64,000 nucleotides of DNA from Cercis canadensis. Taxonomy: Eukaryota > Streptophyta > Magnoliopsida > Fabales > Fabaceae. Every line of letters begins with the position of its first letter. The stretch's first letter is position 1. The notes below the pieces were generated by a model. The model saw nothing but the letters and a program-made list of their open reading frames with translations, ran no database searches and was not told the origin of the DNA. This document shows, piece after piece, positions 21,609 to 32,439 of this stretch. Made by a program: the position numbers and the translations under genes. The stretch lies in contig QAOA01008149.1 of the NCBI GenBank assembly GCA_003255065.1, positions 22,001 through 86,000 on the forward strand, read 5' to 3'.

Positions 21609-23468
21609 AATTCAATAGCTCACTATCTACAAAGAGAAAAAAATAATTTGTTCAAAATCTCATTAGTCTCATTATATAAGTTAGCAAACCTTTTATATTT
21701 TTTAGGCCTTTCACTCGAGCTTTCACCAGAAGATGATGATGCTTCATGAGTAGGTGCAGGAGGTGGAATGGTGTTATGAGTGAAAGAGATGAAGTAGTAT
21801 CTTGCAAAGGAGCCAAAATCTCTTGGTTTTCATCTCCAAAATAAGGAAAGAAATCATAAGTTTTTTTCTTGTGAATCTTAATTGTAAGTGGCTTCTTCAT
21901 CGAACTTCACATCTCAGCTCACAACAATCTTGCCATTGATTGGATTGTACAGCTTGTAGCCTTTGGAATTTGGATCATAGCCAATGAACACATGCTTCGC
22001 ACTTTTATGATGAAACTTGGATCTTCATTGATTGGGCACATGGACATAGACAATGCTTCCAAAGACTTGCAAATGATCAACACTTGGCGTGCTTCCACTC
22101 TATGCTTTTTGTAGTGTTCAATCTTTGACATGCTTTGTTGGAGAGTTGTTTGACAAATAAACTACACATAAAATAGCTTCAGCCAAAAATTCCTTGGGTA
22201 TTCTTTTAGCTTTCATCATACTTCTAGCCATATTAGGAATTCTCCTATTTTTCCTCTCTGCTGCCACATTTAATTATGGTGATCTAGGAACCGTTAAAGG
22301 GCGGCGAATTCCATGAGTTTCACAAAATTCATTAAATTCTTTTGATGTGAATTTGCTTCCTCTATTGGATCTTAGAGCTTTGATTACATAGTGACTCTTC
22401 TTATCTACAAAAGCCTTGAAATTTTCAAATACAACAATGCCTCTCATTTTTTATTTAAAAAATAGACCAAAGTCTTCTCACTATAATCATCAATGAAAAG
22501 TAAGAAATATTTATTTTTACCAAATGATGATGGATTGATTGGTCCACACATGTCGATATAAAAAAGTTGAAGTGGCTTGGTTGCTCTTGTAGTGGCTTCT
22601 TTTGGAAAGCTCATTCTTCCATGTTTGCCAAGGAGACATGCTTCACACAATTTATTGGGATGTTTAATTGAAGTCATCCCTTTTTACCATCTTCTTTACT
22701 CTCAAAGCTTTGATTGCATCAAAATTCAAGTGGCCAAATCTCATATGCCAACACATTGCTTCATCTCTCACATTAGCCTTTAGACACTTTGCTTTAATCG
22801 TATTGAGATTCAACACGAACATTCTATTTCTAGCCATGGACACCTTGGCAATCAAATTAGCATATTATGATCTCTAAGCCAAAGACAACAATATTTCATG
22901 AGAATCTTGTATCCCTTTTCAACAAGTTGTCCTAAACTTAAAATATTACATTTTAATTTGGGCACATAGTAAACATCAGTAATTAGCTTATGACCATCAT
23001 CTTTAAGAGAAATTAAAATGGTACTTTTCCTTTCAATTTGGACTTTTGAGGTGTCTCCAAATGAAACTCTGTCTTTCATCTTCTCATCTTGTTCCACACA
23101 TTTTTCTTTGTAGCCACACATGTGATTACTTGCTCCACTATTTAGATACCACAAACTCTTGTCATTTTTTCATTTTCCTTGACTGCTAGCAACAAGGTTG
23201 GCTCTTGCACTTCATTCTTATCATCAACAAGATTGGCTTTTTCTTCAACATCATTAGTTGCATAAGAACATTCTGAATCATAAGACACAAATTTATGACA
23301 ATTGAAGCATGCAACATTAAACTTATCATACCTCCATCTAGGATTGTAGTCTCTTGCTCTACCTCTTCCTCTTCCACGGCCTCTAGTTTATTTTTGGCCT
23401 TTTTCTTCATTATTTGAAATATCACGATTATCTCTTCTTCTCCATACCTCTTCAATTGATTGACATTG
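21609..23468 (-). pseudogene. Gag C-terminus, protease and integrase of the outer copia element
   Basis: In minus-strand order: gag tail after the insertion site (NVNQLKRYGEE), an arginine/glycine-rich stretch, a degenerate zinc knuckle (ACFNCHKFVSYDSEC), protease box WYLNSGASNHMCG, GAG-prepol/integrase HHCC region (MCWHMRFGHLNFDAIKAL and CEACLLGKHGRMSF), integrase core FYIDMCGPI and FIDDYSEKTLVYFL. The usual catalytic D of WYLDSGAS is N here. Further integrase sequence to about 21900 is broken by stops. Integrase would insert element DNA; protease would cut the polyprotein. Confidence 0.8.
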
Positions 23469-23473
23469 GCCAA

Positions 23474-24550
23474 TGTTAGCCCCACAAGTCTCTGACCCTG
23501 TTTTGATGATAACAATAATGTCTTGATATTCCTTATATGTGTTGTTTGTCTTGTTGCTATTAACCTTTGCTATATTTTTTAAGTTGTATCCAGCACAATC
23601 TTCAAATGAAGTCTTGAAGAACTTGTTCTTCAGAACCAATTCTTGCTTATGAGTTGAGTCTGTAAGATTGCTGACGTGGACAAAGTCTCACATAGACTCT
23701 GGGCCAAAGTTTTCCTTTTTCATATCTAACTAAGAGTTGTACTCTTAGAGAATAGAAAGTTTCTTTGTAAGTGCACTTTGGAGAAGCTCAAGTCTCAAGA
23801 AAGCTTATCTACTTTCTCACACAGAGAGACTTTTGTAGACCAAAGGACAAAAGCCTAATGACTAATTGACAAGGAGTCAGCTGGTTGGTGGCTCCTCTTT
23901 TCCCTCACCACTTAGCCTTTCATGTGCACAAGGAAGCCAATAAAGCAAGATGACTTCAAGCCTTCGAGATTATTCATGAAGAATAGATAGAAGAAACATA
24001 TTGGGAAAAAAAGAAGAAAACCATTGTTGAAGAGCTAGACTCTGTATCTTTTTCTTCCTACTCTCTGATAGTCCTTCATGTATCAAGATCTTCATTGTTT
24101 CATATCTACTCTTTGAGAGAGAGTTTCTATTGCGGCTAAACCAAAACACTTGGGTTTTGTATCTTGGATTTCTATGGGAGAAATCCATGAGTGTGATCTT
24201 TAGAGTTAGAGAGAGAGAGTTCATGGTGAGCTTGAGAAATAAAAACCATGGGAGTTAAGCTTGAAGAAGCTTGTAAAATAAACTTGGTGTAAAGCTTAGA
24301 GAAGCTTGGAAAAATAACCTTGAAGTATAGTGGAACCCCATTAACATGGGAGAAGTGGATGTAGGCATGTTAAGCCAAACCACTATAAAATCTATGTCTA
24401 ACTCTTTCTCTCTTCATCTCTGTTTCTCTGGTTAATCTTCTGTTTCTGCTGTTATTTGGCTTGTAAAGGTTTCTCGCATTATTCAAATTTGGCATTTGTA
24501 GAAGAACTAGTTTTTAAGAAGTAGTTCTTAAACAAATCCTGCAACTCTCA
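23474..24550 (+). repeat. 5' LTR of element A
   Basis: TGTTAGCCCCAC at the start, CAACTCTCA at the end, followed by the primer site. Compared with the 3' LTR it lacks about 70 bp just before its end (after 'gtagttcttaaacaaat'), and both contig versions of this LTR end (24550 and 25068) share that deletion. Confidence 0.85.
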
Positions 24551-25440
24551 ATTGGTATTAGAGCATTATGCTCAACATTTTCTGGTTTAACTAACCGTGA
24601 ATTAAAGATCCTATTAAGTTTGTGTTGTAGGCACCATGAACAACCAAAATGAGTCTCACTTCTCTCACAAGCCTCCATTATTTAATGGAGAAAACTATCC
24701 TTACTGGAAGCAACAAATGGAAATGTATCTTAAGGTCATTGACTATGATGTTTGGCAGATAGTCAGAAATGGTATCACTCATCCTACCAAAGTAGTGGAA
24801 GGAGCTACTGTCCTAAAAGAAGAGCATGAGTTTACCACTGAAGACAAACTTAGATTTACTCTCAATTCTAAAGCAAGGTACAACATTGTGTGTAGGGTAT
24901 CTGCTACAGAATATGAAAATATNCTGTTTCTCTGGTTAATCTTCTATTTCTGCTGTTATTTGGCTTGTAAAGGTTTCTCGCATTATTCAAATTTGGCATT
25001 TGTAGAAGAACTAGTTTGTAAGAACTAGTTTTTAAGAAGTAGTTCTTAAACAAATCCTGCAACTCTCAATTGGTATCAGAGTATTGTGCTAAACATTTTC
25101 TGGTTTAACTAATCGTGAGTTAAAGATCCTATTAAGTTTGTGTTGCAGGCACCATGAACAACCAAAATGAGTCTCACTTCTCTCACAAGCCTCCATTATT
25201 TAATGGAGAAAACTATCCTTACTGGAAGCAACGAATGGAAATGTATCTTAAGGTCATTGACTATGATGTTTGGCAGATAGTCAGAAATGGTATCACTCAT
25301 CCTACCAAAGTAGTGGAAGGAGCTACTGTCCTAAAAGAAGAGCATGAGTTTACCACTGAAGACAAACTTAGATTTACTCTCAATTCTAAAGCAAGGTACA
25401 ACATTGTGTGTAGGGTATCTGCTACAGAATATGAAAATAT
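24420..25440. other. Duplicated contig ends around the N at 24923
   Basis: 24420-24922 and 24924-25440 hold the same LTR end, primer site and gag start with few differences, for example 'ggtattagagc' against 'ggtatcagagt' and a codon for KQQ against KQR. The duplicated gag start at 24636 is not a second gene. Confidence 0.85.
25069..25083 (+). other. Primer-binding site (initiator methionine tRNA type)
   Basis: 'ttggtatcagagt' right after the LTR end fits the usual plant copia site TGGTATCAGAGC, complementary to the 3' end of initiator tRNA-Met. The overlap version at 24551-24565 reads 'ttggtattagagc'. Confidence 0.8.
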
Positions 25441-25880
25441 TGCATCTTGCAATTCTACAAAAGAAATGTGAGATACACTTGCTGCCATTCACGAAAGGAC
25501 AAGTCATGTTAAAGAAGCAAAGAATGATATCTATTCTACCAAGTATGAAATGTTCCACATAACTCAAGATGAGTCACTGGATTCCTTCTTTGCTCGGTTC
25601 TTGAGCATCATCAACAGCCTAAAAGGTCTTGGAAGAGTCTACACTCAAAAAGAACAAGTCAAGAAGATTCTGAGATGTCTCACTAAAAAATAGGATTCCA
25701 AAGTTACTGTCTTGCTTCAATTTGCAGAATCCAATGAGTTGACTATGGATTCTCCTAGAGGCAACCTTGAATCACACCAAATGCTGATCATGGAAAAGAA
25801 GACCATGGCTAGAGAAAGAAAGAAAAGTCTAGCTCTTACTTCTATTACTCCAGAGACTAGTACTNCACAAGAAAAATTCT
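25154..25880 (+). pseudogene. Gag of element A
   Basis: ATG at 25154 opens MNNQNESHFSHKPPLFNGEN, then YPYWKQRMEMYLKVIDYDVW, YNIVCRVSATEYENIASCNS; after a TGA at 25469-25471 the frame continues with AAIHERTSHVKEAKNDIYST, DSFFARFLSIINSLKGLGRV and LESHQMLIMEKKTMA. This is the copia-type Gag (UBN2) fold, the structural protein of the particle. A second stop lies near 25690. It ends about 45 bp before the gypsy LTR start at 25926, at a spot with an N (25865). Confidence 0.85.
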
Positions 25881-25925
25881 GATGATGTTCTGTTTGTTGG
25901 GCAAAGATGTTTCAATGTATATACT

Positions 25926-26086
25926 TGATAAACACACTTTTTATACAATAGTTATTCCTCATATTTAGTCTTTTAAACCTCTTTTGGGCTTAATTGAGTA
26001 GACTTGGATCTCATTTGATGACTTTGGATCTATTTGTGCCTAATTGCAATTTCCAGCAATACTGAGCATTTTATGCTGTCTCTGTG
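25926..26086 (+). repeat. 5' LTR remnant of the Athila-like element
   Basis: Nearly identical to the first 160 bp of the LTR at 29474, then breaks off into internal sequence, so most of the 5' LTR and all of the leader and early gag are deleted. Confidence 0.85.
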
Positions 26087-26189
26087 CCTAATTACAACTT
26101 GTTGTGACCTTAGCAGTTCCAGCCAACGCACTAGTAGTTCTACTCCAGAGATGCCACAATAGAAACCTACATATTCTGCGCCTCTTCCC

Positions 26190-26746
26190 TTTCCACAGAG
26201 AGCCACTCCGTCTAAGAAAACAGATGAGGCAGAGAAGGATAGAGAGTTTCTAGAGACTTTCAGGAAAATGGAAGTTAACATTCCATTGTTGGATGCTATC
26301 AACCAGATTCCTAAATATGCCAAATTTCTCAAGGAATTATGCACACAGAGGAGGCGGCTCAAGGGCAATGAGCGAATTAGCATGAGTCAGAACGTTTCGG
26401 CGCTTATTCAGCCTATGCCCCACAAATGCAAGGATCCAGGCACTTTCACCATTCATGTGTTATAGGCAAATCCAATTTTGAGCATGCCATGCTAGACCTT
26501 GGTGCTTCCATTAATGTGATACCTATGTCTGTGTTTAGTTCTCTTGGACTTGGACCCTTGAGAGCTACTGGTGTTATGATTCAGTTAGCCAATAAGAGCA
26601 GTGCATATCCAGCTGGATTGATTGAAGATGTGTTGGTAAGAGTTGATGAGTTGATCTTTCCAACAAATTTCTACATTCTGGAGATGGAGGGATAGTCACA
26701 ATCTAGCAACGCTCCACTCATTCTGGGCAGACCATTCCTCAAGACT
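26190..26746 (+). pseudogene. Gag tail and retropepsin of the Athila-like element
   Basis: Blocks typical of Athila polyproteins are readable: APLPFPQRATPSKKTDEAEK, FRKMEVNIPLLDAINQIPKY, AKFLKELCTQRRRLKGNE, MPHKCKDPGTFTIHV, then after a frame change the protease AMLDLGASINVIPMSVFSSL and GVMIQLANKSSAYPAGLIED, and APLILGRPFLKT. The DLGA box is the retropepsin active site and ILGRPFL its C-terminal strand. One frameshift near 26462 and a TAG at 26693-26695 break the frame. Confidence 0.85.
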
Positions 26747-27427
26747 GTGCGGACCAAGATTGATGTTCATGCAGGAACTCTATCCATGGAGTTTGGAGAC
26801 TCTGTTGTGCAGTTCAATATTTTTGAGCCTATGCAGCATTCCATGGATGAGCACTCTGTCTTTCACATTGATTTGGTTGATGATCTAGTTAGGGATGGGT
26901 ATGATGAGCTCTGTGCTGACTTCCCTGATTTGGTTGGTGTTGATGACTATGTTCGGTGCCCCTCCTGTCCTGATTGTGATGGTGATGTACCTTGTGCAGT
27001 GTGTGCTGAGATATCTACCTTCTTGAGCAATCCTGATTCGATGTGCTGCAGTTGTGGTGATTCTGCTTGCTCTACTTGTTCTGAAATTGCAGCATTTTTA
27101 GAACAAGATGACTCTATCACAGAGGCTGTGGTCATTGATGATCTTGCAGAGTTAGTGGATGTGTATGAGGAGCTATATTCTGAATTCCCTGACTTTGTGG
27201 GTATAGAGGATTACGTCCAGTGCCATTCACATGTTGTTTGTGATGGTGATATGAGATGTGCTGTCTGTGCTGAAATTTCTACACTCTTAAGCGATGGCAA
27301 TCCTGGTGAATCTGAATCTGGTTCTGGTTCTGGTTCTGGTTCCGGTTCTGATTCTGCAGCTTTAGAAGATAACTCTACAGGGGCAACCCAAGACTTCGTG
27401 AGAGTGGTCTTTGACCCCGGTATCTAG
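26747..27427 (+). CDS. Cysteine-rich, acidic repeated extension after gypsy protease
   Basis: A 226-residue open frame in the same frame as the protease, separated from it by one TAG. It starts with the usual RTKIDVHAGTLSMEFGDSVV and HSVFHIDLVDD, then departs from a normal path to RT. Residues about 45-100 (YDELCADFPDLVGVDDYVRC plus CDGDVPCAVCAEISTFL) recur at about 125-182 (YEELYSEFPDFVGIEDYVQC plus CDGDMRCAVCAEISTLL), and a short middle copy reads CSCGDSACSTCSEIAAFL. A serine/glycine run from (TCTGGT)n at about 27305-27352 follows. The C-x2-C pairs could bind metal; function unknown. It may be a lineage-specific spacer of the polyprotein. Confidence 0.55.
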   Translation: MRTKIDVHAGTLSMEFGDSVVQFNIFEPMQHSMDEHSVFHIDLVDDLVRDGYDELCADFPDLVGVDDYVRCPSCPDCDGDVPCAVCAEISTFLSNPDSMCCSCGDSACSTCSEIAAFLEQDDSITEAVVIDDLAELVDVYEELYSEFPDFVGIEDYVQCHSHVVCDGDMRCAVCAEISTLLSDGNPGESESGSGSGSGSGSDSAALEDNSTGATQDFVRVVFDPGI

Positions 27428-27689
27428 CTATGTTTGCTGCACATAATCGAAAGATGATACCTTGAGCTTCAGGGGAGTACATTTTATGATTATATTACTG
27501 TAATTATATTCTGTTTTCTGTTTTTGCTTCTGTTTCTATTCTATTTCTGTTTTCTGTTTTTACTTTGAATTTTCTGTTTTCTAGTCTTGTTTTTAATTTT
27601 ATTTTTGTTTTTTGTTACTGTTTTCTGTTCATTTTATTTTCAATTTTCCGTTCTTCATGTCTGCTTTATCTTACCCCACATGCGTGCAG

Positions 27690-27830
27690 GGAGTTTGATC
27701 ATTTCTTGAGCTTCAGGTTTCTACCGGCACTTTATCAGAGACTTCAACAAGATAGTCATCCCGCTGTCCAGCCTTTCTGCAGAAAGATGTGGAGTTTCTG
27801 TTTAATCAGTAGTGCAAGGAAGTTTTCAAC
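27690..27830 (+). pseudogene. Gypsy RT thumb-region scrap
   Basis: In one frame the sequence gives FYRHFIRDFNKIVIPLSSL and, after a frame change, QKDVEFLFNQ and CKEVFN, corresponding to the FYRRFIKDFSKIA.PL..LL.KDVEF.F...C..AF region after the RT palm in gypsy elements. Palm, RNase H and integrase do not follow; instead comes TCTGTTT-rich spacer. It indicates a large internal deletion of pol. Confidence 0.65.
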
Positions 27831-28346
27831 CGCCGCCAGCCATTCTATGAGGGAGCTAAAGAGGACATTGTGGAGGAGGTCCACTTGCAAGATGCCATCT
27901 ACCTTCCCTGATAAGGATGTTTCTTCTCTCTCTTTTCTTTTACTTGTCCTTATTTGCTTGATGTTCATTGTCATATGTTGCTACTTTTAGCAGTTTTTAC
28001 ATTGAGGACAATGTCAAATTTAAGTGTGAGGGAGGCTTACATTCTGTTTTTCTGTTTTTGTGTCTGTTTTTAATTCTGTTTTTAGTTTTTATTTTTTGCT
28101 TTTAGTTATGTTTGTTGTTTCTGTTCAGTATATTGTTTTGCTGTTTTTAGTCTCTTTGCTATTTTCTGTTTAATTGTCAAATTTTTTTTGTTTTAATTAC
28201 CTTCCAATGATGTTTTAGGGAATGATTTTATGAAGTTGTAAGTTTAAAGTAATTACATTTCAAGGTTTATAGCATGATTGAATAACTTGTTTTCCATCCG
28301 TAATTTCACATGCTTGGTTTTAGATGTTGGATTGGTGATTAAGTTT

Positions 28347-28906
28347 NNNNNNNNNNNNNNNNNNNNNNNNNNNNNNNNNNNNNNNNNNNNNNNNNNNNNN
28401 NNNNNNNNNNNNNNNNNNNNNNNNNNNNNNNNNNNNNNNNNNNNNNNNNNNNNNNNNNNNNNNNNNNNNNNNNNNNNNNNNNNNNNNNNNNNNNNNNNNN
28501 NNNNNNNNNNNNNNNNNNNNNNNNNNNNNNNNNNNNNNNNNNNNNNNNNNNNNNNNNNNNNNNNNNNNNNNNNNNNNNNNNNNNNNNNNNNNNNNNNNNN
28601 NNNNNNNNNNNNNNNNNNNNNNNNNNNNNNNNNNNNNNNNNNNNNNNNNNNNNNNNNNNNNNNNNNNNNNNNNNNNNNNNNNNNNNNNNNNNNNNNNNNN
28701 NNNNNNNNNNNNNNNNNNNNNNNNNNNNNNNNNNNNNNNNNNNNNNNNNNNNNNNNNNNNNNNNNNNNNNNNNNNNNNNNNNNNNNNNNNNNNNNNNNNN
28801 NNNNNNNNNNNNNNNNNNNNNNNNNNNNNNNNNNNNNNNNNNNNNNNNNNNNNNNNNNNNNNNNNNNNNNNNNNNNNNNNNNNNNNNNNNNNNNNNNNNN
28901 NNNNNN
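28347..28906. other. Assembly gap, 560 Ns
   Basis: Run of N within the spacer of the Athila-like element. Open frames that cross it are artefacts. Confidence 0.99.
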
Positions 28907-29473
28907 GAAGGAGAATATGCTTTACACACTTGGAATTTAATGCTTGTCATTTGAGTTCCTCTCCAATGTTCTTTTATTCTCTTTGATTTTTTACCTTGTG
29001 ATATCCATTTTGATTCATTCCTTTACCTTTACCTTGGCCTTATCACAACCTTAAATAAAGTCCTTTTGATTTGTGTGTGCATTTGTTTGAGTAGTGGAGA
29101 AGTAGAAGATAAGCAAGCTTATGGTAGTGCATTTCTTCATGAGTTTGATTGAGTTAAGTACCTAATTTCTAAAACACTTGAGAGATTGAGAGTATATCTT
29201 GTGAGGATCTATCATTCTTGACTCATGTTTTTCAATTGAAGTTACCTTGTTTGTTGATTTTGGATGAGAAGAAATTTTATTTCATGAATGCTGTGACTTT
29301 CATGAATTTTTAATTGCTCATCTTACTTGTGGTATGAACTTCTGCATATCTTAAATATCATTGGGAGGTAATCCTTTAGTTTTTAAATTTGCTTTTGTTT
29401 CATTGTTCTTTCTTTTCTTAGTTTTGGAATTCTAGTTTGCCGGAGATGTGCAAAAGCTAAGTGTGGGGGAATT

Positions 29474-30672
29474 TGATAAACACACTTTTTATACAATAGT
29501 TATCCCTCATATTTAGTCTTTTAAACCTCTTTTGGGCTTAATTGAGTAGACTTGGATCTCATTTGATGACTTTGGATCCATTTGTGCCTAATTGCAATTT
29601 CCAGCAATACTGAGCATTTTATGCTGTCTCTGTGTTTCATGCATATCTTGAGTTCTGGATGTCTAAAAATTTCGAGTCTTACCTTGTAGGAAATATGAGA
29701 GAATTATCTACAACTTTCATTCAGGGCTCCAAAGCCAATTCGGAGGTCCAGAAGGTTATATGCAGCCTGGAAGCCAGAGAAGACATGCTATCATAGGATC
29801 CTGACCTACATGCAGTGTTTGGGCCATAACTTGAGCTTCATATGTCATATGGACTTGAAACTGGTCCCATTGGAAAGGTAAGACACAGAGCGTAAATTGT
29901 TATGAAGATAGGTTAACCAGATTATATATTTTAGATGGTCTTATTTCCAGTCGAAGTTACCTAATGGTTCCAGAAACCTGTTGGCACTTAAATGGGCCTA
30001 ACTTCCTCACGACAAGTCCAAATGAGCCCAAACCAAAGCCCAATGAAAGATAAGGCCCATGGGAACAAGTGTGCCCTAAGGGCAATTTGGGTGTGCATGT
30101 AATTTTGGAGGTCTATATGTTCAAGAGGAGGCAGCCGAAATTCATATTCAACACTTTAGATATTTTAGACAGCTTTTGAGCTTTCCTTAGTCTTTAAGTT
30201 TTCTCTCTAGATATTTTGTAAGAACTTGGCTTCTCTTGTTCATGGAGGGCTAAATCATCAAATCAATCCAGGTTTTGGCTGTTCTGATTATTGATTTTGA
30301 GATTATGTGTTGTTGTTATTCATTTAGTTGTTAATCAAGTTCTTTCAATCCTTTGAAATATTCTGTTTGAATTGGTTAATTCGGATTTGGATTTTCATAT
30401 TCTGTGTGCATGTGATAAAAGAGGATTGTATGGTTAATTAATGGTTCTAAGCTTTTGGACGGATTAATTACCCTTGGCTGGATTCTGGACTTAGGTTAAA
30501 CTGGACTTGAATCTTTGCTTAATTCATTTAGTCCCCTGTTGATCCAAATTCTGGTTGTTTAACCAGTGGACATCCATAGAACACTGAGAGGCTTCTTGAT
30601 GTGTTTTAAAGGCCAAGAACATGGTTAATAATTTAATGGATCCTTGGAAATCAAGGATGAATTAAAATCAGA
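29474..30672 (+). repeat. 3' LTR of the Athila-like element
   Basis: Follows the polypurine tract; starts TGATAAACAC, contains 'gcccaatgaaagataaggcc' and 'gaggaggcagccgaaattc'. The right end (TG...CA with target duplication) is not found; the sequence runs into copia RT at about 30676, so the LTR tail seems deleted. Confidence 0.75.
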
Positions 30673-30675
30673 ATC

Positions 30676-31757
30676 AGTTAAGACTTGGTATGATAGACTT
30701 AGTGAATTTCTCATGAAAAATTCAGATGTAAGAGGGAAAGTTTATACCACTTTGTTCACTAAGAGATTATCTCATAATATTATCATAGTTCAAATTTATA
30801 TTGATGACATTATCTTTGGATCAACTAACAATGAGCTATGCAAGGATTTTGAGATATTAATGAAAAGTGAGTTTGACATGAGCATGATGGGAGAACTTAA
30901 CTTCTTCTTTGGACTTCAAGTTAAGCAACTCAAGGATGGAATTTTTATCAATCAGTCCAAATACACAATAGAGTTACTTAAGCGTTTTGACATGGACAAT
31001 GCAAAAGGGATTTCAACTCCTATGAGTCCTGTTACAAAACTGGTTCTAGATGAAAAGGGTAAATCTGTGTGTGAGAAAAGGTGGAGGTATGATTGGATCC
31101 TTGCTATATTTGACTGCTAGTAGGCCAGATATCTTCTGTTATGTTTGTGCATGTGTGAGATTTCAAGTTAATCCAAAGGAATCTCATTTAATTGCTGTTA
31201 AAAGGGATTTTCGATATCTAATAAATTCTGTGAATGTTGGTCTATGGTTCAGTAGAACTAGTTCTTTTGAACTAGTTTCATATATAGATTATGATTATGC
31301 TGGTTGTTCCATTGATCGAAAGAGCACAAGTGGAGGTTGTCAATTTCTTGGAGGAGCATTGGTCTCTTGGTAATCAAAGAAACAAAATTCAGTTGCTCAA
31401 TCAATAGCTGAAGCTGAGTACATTGCTGCTGATTTGTGTTGTTCACAACTGTTATGGATGAGACAACAACTTGTTGACTATGTTATAATTCTGAACAAAA
31501 TTCCTCTGCTTTGCGATAATACAAGTGCCATAAACATTGCAAGAAATCCAGTGCAACATTCTAGAACCAAGCATATAAACATAAAACATCATTTTCTTAG
31601 AGATCATGTTCTTAAGGGTTAGAGATCATGTTCTTAAGGGTGACATTGAACTTTCTTTTATTAATACTGAGGATCAACTTGTTGATATTTTTACAAAACC
31701 ATTAGCTGAAGAAAGGTTCTGTTTCCTAAGGCATGAATTAGGCATGATCAACATGCA
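30676..31757 (+). pseudogene. Partial RT and RNase H of element A
   Basis: Opens at TWYDRLSEFLMKNSDVRG, continues IVQIYIDDIIFGSTNNELCK (YIDD catalytic box), SMMGELNFFFGLQVKQ, NQSKYTIELLKRFDMDNAKG, SLLYLTASRPDI; RNase [70 protein letters not shown], ending LGMINMH at 31757. Breaks near 31090, 31370 and a repeat of about 20 bp at 31600-31640 ('agagatcatgttcttaaggg' twice). The RT N-terminal half is missing, as in M1. Confidence 0.85.
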
Positions 31758-32439
31758 TTGATGAAATGTTCTTGTATGTGTGTGCATGATGTTTGTTCAT
31801 ATGCATTTCATTTTGGATAAAGAAATTTGATTGGCTACTAACTGCTTCTAATATGTGCTCATCTCTGAAATTGTTGAAAAAGGAATCTGATCATTTAACA
31901 TTTTTTATTGTGACCAAATCAATACCTGATCATTTTTAAATTTCATGAGCTGTCATCTTTTTAAAAATAAATTTGATTATGTCTGGATTTTTATTTGAAA
32001 AGATTGCAATAATTTTCTTAGGCAATATTTGTTTATGGACTGATTTCTCAAAAAGGCCTTCTCTATTCATTTTCGGACTGAAGCCATTTTTGAGCTAATA
32101 TGTTTTTTTTTTTTTTTTTTTTTTTTTTTNTTTTTTTTTTTTTTTGCTAAAACTGGCCTCCATCACTTCGGCCCATCTTTTCTGGCCTTTGGCCAAAACG
32201 CGTGTTTTACTTACGATTTCTGAGCTGTCCTTCACTTTGGCCAGAGCGCACCGTTTCAACTTGTTCATTCCCAGGCTTCATTTCTCTTCATCTCTTCAAA
32301 ACTGAACCTAACTGTTCAAGTTCCCCTTTCCCCTGTTCTCCACCATCAACAAGTTCTTCCCTGCACGTTTCCCTTCATTCTCGGTGAGTGTCTCATTTCC
32401 TTCATTAACTGCTAAGTCCTCTAGCACAAGAGTCAATTG
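31758..32439 (+). other. Post-pol spacer of element A
   Basis: Noncoding link between RNase H and the third ORF. It includes a poly-T run with one N (32102-32145, N at 32130) and the phrases 'tggccaaaacgcgtg' and 'tggcctccatc' shared in complement with M1 and M2. Confidence 0.6.

Larger units (their letters stand above)
25926..30672 (+). mobile_element. Athila-like Ty3/gypsy element, internally deleted
   Basis: A 161-bp piece of the 5' LTR (25926-26086) and a nearly full 3' LTR (29474 to about 30672) share TGATAAACACACTTTTTATA onward. Between them are the gag/protease junction, a cysteine-rich extension, a scrap of RT, TCTGTTT-rich spacer, 560 Ns (28347-28906) and a polypurine tract 'gtgtgggggaatt' at 29461-29473. 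RT core, RNase H and integrase are not visible, though some could lie in the N run. It interrupts copia element A. Confidence 0.8.

Noticed and set aside
24636..25028. A second gag gene 518 bp before the gag at 25154
   Set aside because: It is the same gag start repeated across the N at 24923, a contig overlap.
27480..28180. TCTGTTT-rich stretch as a microsatellite or satellite
   Set aside because: It is irregular low-complexity spacer of the Athila-like element, with RT codons embedded.
28278..28950. Open frames of about 200 residues on both strands across the N run
   Set aside because: They exist only because Ns were translated; no real codons support them.
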